Shown one piece after another: positions 53,853 to 62,307 of a DNA stretch of 64,000 nucleotides. Both the position numbers and the translations under genes were made by a program. The stretch is from Chitinophaga eiseniae (GTDB taxonomy: Bacteria; Bacteroidota; Bacteroidia; Chitinophagales; Chitinophagaceae). The stretch lies in contig NZ_JABAHZ010000002.1 in NCBI RefSeq assembly GCF_012641265.1, forward strand, positions 992,001 to 1,056,000, written 5' to 3'. The number at the start of each line of letters is the position of its first letter. Within the stretch, counting starts at the first letter, position 1. The notes beneath the pieces are model-generated. The model was given only the letters and a program-made list of their open reading frames with translations, made no database searches and was not told where the DNA came from.

Positions 53853-55004
53853 TTATAAATCGTAGTCTGACGATTCGATTAATTTTTTCAGACTTTCCAG
53901 TGAAAAATAATGTTGTTGCCTGATATAGTCTCTTAACCCGGGATCTTTTTGAATGATCCGCTCCAGTACAGAAAAATCAGGCCAGTTGCTATTTAACTCT
54001 CCCAGGAATTTATGAAAGAGCGGCTCGTAAATAATAGCGATGTAAGCAACAATTTTTCTTTTTTCATTGAGGGTGAATACATCATATGGCTGGTGGGTAA
54101 ATATCTCATTAGGCCTGTTATCATATAGTATGTTTGCATATTTATCCAGTGCATCGAGAAGCTGGTGGTCGTAGGCAGAAGTATGCCTGAAGATCCATTT
54201 CAGCAGTTCTTCTTTTATTTCCAATACACCCAATGCATTTTTAACGAAGATGACGTTACCTATTGTCGGCTTCCTTTCATCGTCCATATCGAAGTAATCG
54301 TTCATGACAAGATCATTGATTTTAGGTTCTTTTGTATAACCGAAAGAGGTGACGAGAGTTTTTAAAAGCAGGGAGTCTTCCTGGAGTAGATAAGCAAGAT
54401 CAGGTTGGCTGTTGTTGAAGAGGTATTTGTTGAGCGCGACCAGCTTCGGATGCAGGTCCATTTTGTAGTGGCTCTTGTCTGTAAATATTATTATATCTCC
54501 AAGAAGTGGTACCCATGTAATAAATTTAAAGCCTCTTGAAATAAAGAAGTTGTCAATTGTGTAGTCAAATTCATCGGCACTCGAGTCGGTTTGGAAGACG
54601 GTGGTAAAATGGGGATGCAGTTTTATTTTTGAATTTGGAGTATGAAAGATGTTCCCGAAAATATCAGTTACCTTTTTATCAAAGAGTGTGTCTGTTAATG
54701 CCTGAAATCCTTTATCTGCAAGTCCTTTTGCAATAATGGGCATGGCAATATCTACATCTACTTCATTGTATGTGTATGTAGCAGGAACTCCATCTTCTGT
54801 TGCTTCGATATGATCCTGTAGTTCCATATGAGAGGAGATAGTATCAATATTCATGTCATATAAATTTTCAATTTTAGTAATAGTTGTACTGTCTGAGGCA
54901 TTAATCAATGCACGTTTTGATTGATGTTGGCAACTGGCCATTAATACTATTAGCGCAATGATAAATTTGTTTAGAAGCCGTTTCATAGAAATAATTTTTT
55001 TCAT
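53853..55004 (-). CDS. Lipoprotein, candidate immunity protein of the adjacent effector
   Basis: A 383-residue lipoprotein of no recognised family. The signal reads KFIIALIVLMASC with lipobox MASC, so the mature protein should be anchored facing the periplasm. The body is helical and acidic, rich in Leu/Asp/Lys (SDSTTITKIENLYDMNIDTI; WIFRHTSAYDHQLLDALDKY). Its ATG overlaps the effector's stop codon (ATGA at 55001-55004), so the two are translationally coupled. A periplasmic lipoprotein encoded directly after a peptidoglycan-degrading effector is the usual position of a type VI immunity gene; that role is inferred from location only. A second Met at 54986 is a possible start. Confidence 0.7.
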   Translation of the reverse strand: MKKIISMKRLLNKFIIALIVLMASCQHQSKRALINASDSTTITKIENLYDMNIDTISSHMELQDHIEATEDGVPATYTYNEVDVDIAMPIIAKGLADKGFQALTDTLFDKKVTDIFGNIFHTPNSKIKLHPHFTTVFQTDSSADEFDYTIDNFFISRGFKFITWVPLLGDIIIFTDKSHYKMDLHPKLVALNKYLFNNSQPDLAYLLQEDSLLLKTLVTSFGYTKEPKINDLVMNDYFDMDDERKPTIGNVIFVKNALGVLEIKEELLKWIFRHTSAYDHQLLDALDKYANILYDNRPNEIFTHQPYDVFTLNEKRKIVAYIAIIYEPLFHKFLGELNSNWPDFSVLERIIQKDPGLRDYIRQQHYFSLESLKKLIESSDYDL

Positions 55005-58000
55005 CTCATGCCTAAGTGAAAATGATTCTGATGGACTTTGGTGGAAAGACCAGTTGTATATTCTATACCTTTTTTATACGCATAGTTTTTACTAAAATTC
55101 CATTTCTTGGCGATTGATAGGATATTTTCAAGTGTAGTAATGAATGTTCTTTCCGATCCGTGCGCCTTCATCGCCTCATTCCATAGCACTTCTCCCAGCT
55201 TATTAGAGCTTCCGGGATACCGGATGTCTATGTCATTCCCATCGATATGTCCTTTATGCCCGATATTTCTTTTATCAGCTGCGGAAATATCATTGAAGTA
55301 TAGCTTGTCTTTATAACCGTTTTTAGGAAGCGAATAGAAGAAGCCGAATAGTGCCGCTGCTATTTCCGGGGCTATGTAGTTATCTCCGCCTTTGTCCCGC
55401 TGACCATACCGGCCCCAGTTAGGGCCGGTTTCGGGGAAGGGCAGCAAGTGACAGCGATTTTTTTCGAGTATATAAGTATGAGCCAGGTTGCGGGAAACGT
55501 ATACATCATACTGGTATTTGTTGCTAACCGGGTTACGCCGGACCAGCTTGTAGGTGAACGTATCAGCATCGATACAGTAGCGGTTCGCCATTTCATCGCT
55601 GATGGTTTTATGACGGCATCTGCGAACATGGAATACCAGTGACGTAGCGTTATCGAAAGCATGTTGTTTTTCGCTATGATTGCTTTTGCCGTTAACAACG
55701 ATTTCTTTGCCGACCTGTTGACTGACGGCGATTGTAGCGTTCCTGCTGCCATTGGCAATCAAGGGCAGCCCCTTTGACACCCAGAACGCCATGGCTGATA
55801 GGGTGGCAATTGTCATGTTGCTGGCTACGAGATCGGGATGGGCTATCACATCTGCTTGTTCCTTTATCGTGTAGGTGTTGGCATAGGCATATGCTTCTCT
55901 GCCAGTTATCTGTATCAGTCCTCGTCCCCTGAAGTTCCAGCCATCGCCGGCAATGGTATTGCCCAGTGATTTACCTTTAGCAGATCCGGGACCATAGGCA
56001 TAATTAGCGATGTTCTCCATATTTTGTTGGCTAACGCCTGGATGAGCGGGTTTTTTCACCGGGCGCCCCCACTCCTTTGCCTTTTTGCGTCCTTCAGTGG
56101 TTTTGAAAGCGCGAAAGTTGCCGGGGAGGTCTTCCCAATACCAATTGAAATTTTCGCCTTCTTTTATTTTCAGACTGCCACCGCATTCAACGATGATCTG
56201 TGCGAAAAAGTGCGCTTTGTTCCAGCAGGAGTTCATTCCTGTCAATTGCATATACTTATTGTAGGTGTTTGCAACGGGCAGTAACAGGGCTTTACTGGCA
56301 TTTGGGAATATTCTTTCCAGCTGTGCAGTGGTGATATTTTCTTCACAACGGGGGCATTCCAGCGACTCATCATCTCCCAATGCTTCTCCTACGACTACCG
56401 GAGCATTGGCGCGGGCAAATTTATTTAGTAACCCATGGAGGCCGTCGGATAGCTTTATGTGCTGGTAGTAACTAATGCTGCCGGGGTTTAACAGGTTGTT
56501 ATCCGCTATTTCAGCGGGATACAGGTATTTATTGGTAGCGGATATTTTTACCGCAACGTAGAAACTGCGATAACACTGTTCCTCCAGGAATTTTCCTGTT
56601 TTTAGAGAAAGCGTGTTAATCAGTACATCACAGGTTTCGCTATCATTTACCCGGATTTCCTTACGGCAATGGCATATATCTTCTTCCTGGAACTTATTTT
56701 CCCATATTTCAAACAGCAGGGTTTCTTCCGAGAGATTGTTGGTTTGTATGTGTACCGTGATTTTCTCTCCGTATGGATACACCTTGTAAGCCGGTACATG
56801 ATGGCTGTCGAAGAACTGTATAGATATTATTTCCCTCACATCTTTTATCTGGAGATATTTCCCCATTTCTGCTCCTCTTAACTGTCGCTGTTTTTGAGGG
56901 AACCAGTATTTTTTGTCATGGCAGTAAATAGTTTTCATACCTGTAAACTGTATGCCGTCTTCTGTTTGCGCTATGGCGAATAGTAAATTACTGGTATCCC
57001 ATTGGAAGCCGGCCGCCGTAAGTATGGGCTTCAACTTTTTGGTATTGACGGATACTTTTAGCGTACCGGTATCATCGAATTTCACCTGTCCAATTTCCTT
57101 TACGTGGCAGATCCGGTTGGCTGGCGTACTTTGTAGCAGATGCAGGGTAACCGATTCGTTGCCTGCTTCGGGGCTGACAATGGTGATATAGATATTTTCC
57201 TGCCACCCTGCCCGTGGTTTATAGATATTTTGCTGATCAACAAAACACCAGCGGGTGACAGTAGCATATACTGCGTTTATTTCCAGTGTTTGTACTGATT
57301 GTTTTAACCGGGCACTAATCATAAACGCCCCCTCGTGAGATACAAATGCGTTTTCCTGTACATGGCGACCTGCACCATATGGTTGCCACATAATGGGACC
57401 ATCAAGATTTTCGTCATAAGGTATTAATGTTTGTGCTGTTAGTGTATAGCGTTTACCTACTATCCAGTTGGTGTTGGAACCATTGATTTTTATTGCCTGA
57501 ATTTCATTGTTTTTTACTTCGAAATACCTACGGACCTGTTGCGGTTTTGATGGAGGAAAGTCTATTAGTGCCGTTATACAGTATTTCCCCGGAATGGTAA
57601 AGTGGGTATGGCCATCAAGCATAATTGATGCACCTATACCCACTTGTTTACCATTTAAGTGCCATTGGGTGGCAGCTGCAGAAGAAGGCGACAGCTTAGC
57701 AGGGGACATCATGTCTGATGCCTGGAAACTAAGGGAGGTTCGGGGTCTAACGATATGGTTAACAAAGGGGTTAACAATAAATGGTACGGTTGGTTTTTGT
57801 TCTGGAAATAATGGCTTTGTAGTTTGCTGATCATTGAAGGATTGCGCCGTCATGGTAGCAGTGTTGGTAGTATCTGAAGGTATGGGCGTTATCATTTCCG
57901 TAGGATGACATGCAACGGTAGTTTCATCGGTATCTTTTGTCGTTGGGGATGGCGTTTGACCATGATGAGCAACACTAATACAGGGGGTACCGGCTACGGT

Positions 58001-58297
58001 GCAATATGCCTTGCTGTTTTCCGTGAGTATTTTGCCATCGCTGGCCAGTATTACATGGGGTAAAGTATCCCGCCATTGTGAAATGACCGGTACACAGGCG
58101 TTTTGCGTGAGACTGCAACGTCCGAATGTAGCCGGCATGAATGGGTTCCCCAGTTCTTTACTGCTGGCAACGGGCCTGGTGTTGCCGGAGTGGTCATTCA
58201 TATATTCGTTAGTGTTCAGCACCTGGAGCTTACTGCAGGTAGTACCAAATTGGCACTGGCATACGGCTCCCTGTACTACAAAATGTTTGTCAGCCAT
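55001..58297 (-). CDS. Spike-tip effector: PAAR-like DUF4280, GH19-like lysozyme and LAS metallopeptidase domains
   Basis: An 1098-residue effector. Residues ~1-112 are a DUF4280/PAAR-like tip (VVQGAVCQCQFGTTCSKLQV; PFMPATFGRCSLTQNACVPV; YCTVAGTPCISVAHHGQ). Residues ~170-620 look like repeated beta-sandwich spacers. Residues ~680-860 are GH19/lysozyme-like: HFFAQIIVECGG (E704), EGEN (E713/E715) and GDGWNFRGRGLIQITGR (784-800). Residues ~1000-1098 are a LAS-type zinc peptidase: GHKGHIDGNDIDIRYPGSSN (H1017, D1024; HxxGxDxD) and HFH at 1092-1094. It lacks a signal peptide, as expected for direct injection. It would cut both the glycan and the peptide parts of peptidoglycan in a target cell. Upstream is VgrG, downstream a lipoprotein with a four-base overlap. 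Confidence 0.85.
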   Translation of the reverse strand: MADKHFVVQGAVCQCQFGTTCSKLQVLNTNEYMNDHSGNTRPVASSKELGNPFMPATFGRCSLTQNACVPVISQWRDTLPHVILASDGKILTENSKAYCTVAGTPCISVAHHGQTPSPTTKDTDETTVACHPTEMITPIPSDTTNTATMTAQSFNDQQTTKPLFPEQKPTVPFIVNPFVNHIVRPRTSLSFQASDMMSPAKLSPSSAAATQWHLNGKQVGIGASIMLDGHTHFTIPGKYCITALIDFPPSKPQQVRRYFEVKNNEIQAIKINGSNTNWIVGKRYTLTAQTLIPYDENLDGPIMWQPYGAGRHVQENAFVSHEGAFMISARLKQSVQTLEINAVYATVTRWCFVDQQNIYKPRAGWQENIYITIVSPEAGNESVTLHLLQSTPANRICHVKEIGQVKFDDTGTLKVSVNTKKLKPILTAAGFQWDTSNLLFAIAQTEDGIQFTGMKTIYCHDKKYWFPQKQRQLRGAEMGKYLQIKDVREIISIQFFDSHHVPAYKVYPYGEKITVHIQTNNLSEETLLFEIWENKFQEEDICHCRKEIRVNDSETCDVLINTLSLKTGKFLEEQCYRSFYVAVKISATNKYLYPAEIADNNLLNPGSISYYQHIKLSDGLHGLLNKFARANAPVVVGEALGDDESLECPRCEENITTAQLERIFPNASKALLLPVANTYNKYMQLTGMNSCWNKAHFFAQIIVECGGSLKIKEGENFNWYWEDLPGNFRAFKTTEGRKKAKEWGRPVKKPAHPGVSQQNMENIANYAYGPGSAKGKSLGNTIAGDGWNFRGRGLIQITGREAYAYANTYTIKEQADVIAHPDLVASNMTIATLSAMAFWVSKGLPLIANGSRNATIAVSQQVGKEIVVNGKSNHSEKQHAFDNATSLVFHVRRCRHKTISDEMANRYCIDADTFTYKLVRRNPVSNKYQYDVYVSRNLAHTYILEKNRCHLLPFPETGPNWGRYGQRDKGGDNYIAPEIAAALFGFFYSLPKNGYKDKLYFNDISAADKRNIGHKGHIDGNDIDIRYPGSSNKLGEVLWNEAMKAHGSERTFITTLENILSIAKKWNFSKNYAYKKGIEYTTGLSTKVHQNHFHLGMR

Positions 58298-58332
58298 CTT
58301 ATAGTTTTACAAGTGTATGATAGGTGAAAGCG

Positions 58333-58521
58333 TTACGCTTCCCGTGTTTGTGTTGGAGTAGTGTTTTTGATAAACCTTATCCCGGTTTGTTTTCCGTGGA
58401 TAACAATAGATTTGATGGCATAAAGCGTCACTGGTCCTTTGGAATTCCAGTGGATGCTTCTGCAGTTTTCCGTGTATCTTTTACAGATAATAGACAGTTT
58501 TCCTGTGGAATTGTTATTCAT
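58333..58521 (-). CDS. Small beta-rich protein between VgrG and effector
   Basis: A 62-residue protein (MNNNSTGKLSIICKRYTENC at the start) filling the gap between vgrG and the effector: 12 bases after the vgrG stop and 35 before the effector ATG. Its pattern (YTENCRSIHWNSKGPVTLYA then IVIHGKQTGIRF) resembles the repeating beta-spike units at the end of VgrG itself (INIHSTKEDIHISSGKTVTI), so it may extend or cap the spike. There is no signal peptide or enzyme motif. It could also be a non-expressed remnant of the VgrG C terminus. Tight spacing favours a real gene. Confidence 0.55.
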   Translation of the reverse strand: MNNNSTGKLSIICKRYTENCRSIHWNSKGPVTLYAIKSIVIHGKQTGIRFIKNTTPTQTREA

Positions 58522-58533
58522 ATGGTTAATGTT

Positions 58534-60357
58534 TTAGTGTATGATCGATTTCTCTGCACTTTTAATAGTGACGGTTTTCCCTGATGAAATATGTATGTCT
58601 TCTTTAGTGCTATGGATGTTTATTTCTTCTGCATTCTTTTCCATTTCCCGGGCTTGTACATGGATGTTTTCCCGGGCTATTTTGACAATGTTCGTGGCGG
58701 TTAAGCGGTAGTCGTTGAGCGCATATTGGTTGATGCCATCGCCGGCTGTATGGAGGATGTTCATGCCAGCGGTATGATGCTGGTGTATGCCGGCATTTAT
58801 ATCAATATTTTCGGTAGCCTGTATCCCAATGTTGCGGGCTGTGATTTTTATGCTTTCGGGAGCAGACAGGGAGATGCTTTGGGCCTTTGTATTCATGATG
58901 AGGGTGTTACCACCTTTGTCGGATATGATGATATTTTCGTTACCATCGGTGTCATCCAATCGTATAATATGGCCACTACGGGTTTTAATTATTTTTATGT
59001 TGTTTTGGTCGTCTCCTTCATTTGTTTTGGCAGCTCCATTATAGGCGCATCCTGTGGCATATGGCGCCTCTGGATTTCCTCCTTCGAAGTCTACCCATAC
59101 CTCTTCATTTATTTCAGGGATAAAATAAAATCCTTTATTGACGCCACCATGGGGTTGATGGAACCTGATCCATGGTGTACCGCCTTTCTGCCAGTTGAAT
59201 CTTACGCGTATCCTTCCCAGCCCTTTAGGATCGTTGTTGTCGATTACCACTGCACTTTGCGCCTCACAGAGGGGCATGTTGATCGGCTTTCTGAGAGCGG
59301 GATTCAGATCGGCGGGAATGCCTTCAAAAGCGTTGTAATAATCCCCATTTCCATTGCAATGGTGCTCAATGGCCGTCAATAGGAATTCGCCATATTCTTC
59401 CCTGCTGAGTAAGGTTTCCTGTATGCTGACGGTATCGCCCAGCCGAAGCCCTGTATTGGTGCTGGCACCGTTGAGGAGTACCATTTGGGAAAGAAATCGT
59501 TGCTGATATTGTTGCGTAAGCAAAGAGAGCTCCATGGCCGCATGGCTGCTGAAGGCAAACGGGATATTATAGGTAGCCGTATGATGGTAAAACTTTTTAC
59601 TCAAGGCATGGAGGTGCCGGGTATAATTATTGGAACTTTGAACGGGTTGCTGCAATACCTCCGACGCTATGACCTGCGGACGCCTGTATTCATAGGCTTG
59701 TAGCAACTGGTTGCCTGGTAGGATTTTGCAATTGATCTGAAATGACGCCAGGTCTGTTTGGTGCGTGAGATCTGTTTTTTGAGATCTGTATTTCCCAAAT
59801 ATAATTTGTTGCCCATTGTAGAAGAAGTGTTCTCCATATCGCTGCGAAATACGATGGAGAAAGTCAAACCCGGTCTCTTTGTATTGTACCACATATTTCA
59901 ACGTGTGGGTAAAGACGGGATTTACCAGGCATTCAGCAGAAAAGGGGTAACAGTTTTTGATAATGGTGTTAACAATGGATGATAAGGCCAGCTGCTCGAA
60001 TGATTGGGTGTGTGGATTACCTGATAGAAAGATGGTGGGGCTATTGCCCTGTAATATACAGCCGCCGGTATTTCCGCTCTGCTCTTTACCTGCACTGATA
60101 TTGGTGATAACGCCATTAAACAGCAAGGGGTTGAATTTTCCTGCCGGTTCAACAGGCTGGATGCATATACTCACTTCCTTTCCAAGTAAGTATTTTCCAG
60201 CTGTCACCGGATTGGAACCATAAACCGACAGCCAGTCGTATCCAATACCTAATTCAAATTCATGATGTTTTTCCATGGATTGTTTCAAGTGCAGAAACTG
60301 AAATTGTCTGAGTTTCATTTTGTCTATAGATATGGTAGTTACCGTATTTAGCCTCAT
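58534..60357 (-). CDS. vgrG: VgrG-type spike protein (contractile injection system)
   Basis: A 607-residue spike protein starting at ATG 60357 (MRLNTVTTISIDKMKLRQFQ); the frame is open to 60609 but those residues are AT-driven. Residues ~1-300 are gp27-like (FLHRISQRYGEHFFYNGQQI), ~320-420 the gp5 OB-fold (AVVIDNNDPKGLGRIRVRFN; GFYFIPEINEEVWVDFEGGN), and ~430-607 a beta-helical spike (IKITARNIGIQATENIDINA; IHVQAREMEKNAEEINIHST). VgrG trimers pierce target membranes in type VI and related systems. It heads the operon that carries the small protein, the PAAR-like effector and the lipoprotein. No sheath or baseplate genes are near, so it is an orphan vgrG island. Confidence 0.92.
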   Translation of the reverse strand: MRLNTVTTISIDKMKLRQFQFLHLKQSMEKHHEFELGIGYDWLSVYGSNPVTAGKYLLGKEVSICIQPVEPAGKFNPLLFNGVITNISAGKEQSGNTGGCILQGNSPTIFLSGNPHTQSFEQLALSSIVNTIIKNCYPFSAECLVNPVFTHTLKYVVQYKETGFDFLHRISQRYGEHFFYNGQQIIFGKYRSQKTDLTHQTDLASFQINCKILPGNQLLQAYEYRRPQVIASEVLQQPVQSSNNYTRHLHALSKKFYHHTATYNIPFAFSSHAAMELSLLTQQYQQRFLSQMVLLNGASTNTGLRLGDTVSIQETLLSREEYGEFLLTAIEHHCNGNGDYYNAFEGIPADLNPALRKPINMPLCEAQSAVVIDNNDPKGLGRIRVRFNWQKGGTPWIRFHQPHGGVNKGFYFIPEINEEVWVDFEGGNPEAPYATGCAYNGAAKTNEGDDQNNIKIIKTRSGHIIRLDDTDGNENIIISDKGGNTLIMNTKAQSISLSAPESIKITARNIGIQATENIDINAGIHQHHTAGMNILHTAGDGINQYALNDYRLTATNIVKIARENIHVQAREMEKNAEEINIHSTKEDIHISSGKTVTIKSAEKSIIH

Positions 60358-61522
60358 GGCGTGGGGTTTGAAGTTTTTCAGGAAGGTTTTTGGCGGGGTT
60401 AACCTTGGTAGGTTATAAATCGGGTTGAAAATTATGTAATAAATTTGAATTGAGAAAAAATAATTAAGAATCCTACCTAAAAAAATTATTTTAAAAACTG
60501 TATTTATTTCAATGACGTTTTGTTGCCGTCTTTTAAATTCCCGTATCGTATTGTATTTGGAGGTGCATTGGTATTGGTATGGAGTTGTATAAATATTTTT
60601 ATCGAACATAATTTTTTATTGAAAAAAAATTAACTTTGGATAAATATTCTGAGAGCGATTCTCTTCATTTGTTGTGATAAACCAAAATCAAGTAAGCAAA
60701 TCTGTTATCGCAACGTGCTTCCATCTGTTAGTAAATGTAATTGGTAAAGGCTGATTTGTGCTGTAATTAAGGCTTTAGCGCAATTTAGTTTTGATGCTAT
60801 TGGATGCTGACTAATGTCAGGATCCCAGTGGCAGGCTGATTATTTTTCTAATACTTAGGAGGCTGTACTGGCAATAAGGAAATTAAGATGACCAAGGGAA
60901 AGAAGTTATTGACTAGATGAGCATTGAATACATTCGGGGAGCTGTAGCAAACAAAACATGTTATCTCATACGGTTTGTAAACTCAAGCGTAGCTGAACAT
61001 CCAGTTGGTCTTGGGTAAGGGATACACTATGACTATATATTCGTATAACAATACGCTTTCCTGGCGGGATAGGCGTCATCGTTATATGGAGAACTGGTTA
61101 GGTATCACCAGGCCTGTGGCCTAGAGGGACAGCTATGATTGTTGGTTAGCATAACCGACCTGGGAAGCTATGCCTCCGCTATAATGTAAGCTGTCCTACA
61201 GATAGCCGTTTGCGTTATAGCCGGCGGGGAAAGGTATGTCCACAGCCTAATGGAGGAGGTTATAGGAGGTTTCATTGGTGTTGCAACCAGTGAGGATAGC
61301 TATTGATGTATGTTGATGCCGGTTGCATTATCGGCACGGGAGTCTATGTCCGTAGCGTAATAGAGCATGTATACGAGGTGCCGTCGGCTCGGGAGGCGAT
61401 GAGGAGAACCTGCGCTGGCTGTATAATCAATATGGTAAGCTGCGTTAGTCCTTAAAGCCAGTAAAAAGGCCTTAAGGACCAACGCCCTTAAAGCCTAACT
61501 TCTAAATTAACAATCAACAATT
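60358..61522. other. 1.16 kb gene-free region with degenerate hairpin repeats
   Basis: No supportable protein gene. The first ~300 bases are very AT-rich. A TAACTTTG box at 60631-60638 points right, into the region. From about 61060 to 61400 there are about seven degenerate units, each a short inverted repeat followed by GGGA and then a GCTATG-like string: for example GGTTAGCATAACC then GGGAAGCTATGCC, and TTATCGGCACGGGAGTCTATG. Intervals between GGGA motifs are about 60, 36, 65, 66, 45 and 53 bases. It ends with hairpin GTCCTTAAAGCC/GGCCTTAAGGAC at 61448-61479. It could be a decayed repeat-protein gene or a structured RNA. Confidence 0.5.
61448..61479. repeat. Hairpin at the end of the gene-free region
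   Basis: GTCCTTAAAGCC (61448) and GGCCTTAAGGAC pair with one mismatch around an eight-base A-rich loop; CCTTAAAGCC is repeated again at 61487. Confidence 0.6.
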
Positions 61523-62113
61523 TTATTTGAAGGATATATTTCTCCATTCCCCCGAAGAACCATTGCCTACCCAATACCCCACCATGCCGGTTTTAAGGCT
61601 GCTAATCTGCGTAACGGATAAACATTTATTCCCGTTTACATAAGCCGTTATTTCGGGGAATTCAATGACGAGTTTAACATGAAACCAGTTGTCAGGGTTG
61701 GTAGCCGTGTCAATTTCATTTTCATATTTACCGGGATATTGGTCTCTTAAAGTAAACCAATCATATTTAGGGAGGGAAATGTATTGCACTGAATGCGCCC
61801 TTCTTCCCCGCTCCGGTACCTGGAAGTTAAATGGTCGAAAATAAACAGCATCATAAGTAGTATCATTTTGGCCATGAAATGCAAGACCTACAAAGCTTTG
61901 CTGCAACACATTCTTTCCTTTTACATCGAACTCTATAATACCGTTTGAAAATTCCTGCTGGCTGATCCATGCTACTCCCGGACCGTCCGCTTTATTGAGA
62001 TGAATAACGGAATCTTTTATCAGCGAACGATTTACTAAACGGAGCTGTTGAGCAAAACAGGTACCGGTAAGCAATAAAAGACACGTTACAGCGATACTAA
62101 GATGACGATACAT
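61523..62113 (-). CDS. Secreted concanavalin-like protein (DUF1080-type)
   Basis: A 196-residue secreted protein. Signal peptide MYRHLSIAVTCLLLLTGTCF is followed by a jelly-roll pattern: GPGVAWISQQEFSNGIIEFD, SFVGLAFHGQNDTTYDAVYF, RPFNFQVPERGRRAHSVQYI, WFHVKLVIEFPEITAYVNGN and GMVGYWVGNGSSGEWRNISF. This is the layout of DUF1080 (3-keto-disaccharide hydrolase-like) and other laminin-G-like folds. A glycan-binding or hydrolytic role in the periplasm or on the surface is likely but not shown. It is transcribed alone. Confidence 0.82.
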   Translation of the reverse strand: MYRHLSIAVTCLLLLTGTCFAQQLRLVNRSLIKDSVIHLNKADGPGVAWISQQEFSNGIIEFDVKGKNVLQQSFVGLAFHGQNDTTYDAVYFRPFNFQVPERGRRAHSVQYISLPKYDWFTLRDQYPGKYENEIDTATNPDNWFHVKLVIEFPEITAYVNGNKCLSVTQISSLKTGMVGYWVGNGSSGEWRNISFK

Positions 62114-62250
62114 GATGATTAGGTTTACAGTTCTTTTTATAAAATCATGCCGTGAGAAGCCTTATTGATAATTAATCTATATTATAATTTATCTTTCATA
62201 ATATGTCCGCCTGCGATACACTCGCTGTTCATCGCCGTACATCCGTTAAA

Positions 62251-62278
62251 AAAAAAAGCGGCATCCAATGATACCGCT
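62251..62278 (-). terminator. Terminator of the TolC-type gene
   Basis: On the minus strand AGCGGTATC and GATGCCGCT pair over nine positions (one mismatch) with a four-base loop, followed by ten T. It lies 30 bases past the TolC stop. Confidence 0.85.
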
Positions 62279-62307
62279 CCGCTTTAAAAAAGGTTGGGGA
62301 TTGTATT

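Noticed and set aside
58726-59382. 218-codon plus-strand frame over vgrG
   Set aside because: Antisense to the VgrG spike repeats, whose regularity keeps the opposite frame open.
60358-60609. Longer N terminus for VgrG (84 more residues)
   Set aside because: The extra part is AT-driven (many Ile, Tyr, Phe, Asn) and unlike VgrG; the ATG at 60357 gives a normal start.
61060-61400. CRISPR array
   Set aside because: The repeats are degenerate and irregularly spaced (36-66 bases), with no constant repeat and no cas genes.
61300-61482. 60-codon minus-strand frame in the gene-free region
   Set aside because: Starts in a hairpin and covers only one or two of the degenerate repeats; frames break between repeats, so it is not an intact gene.
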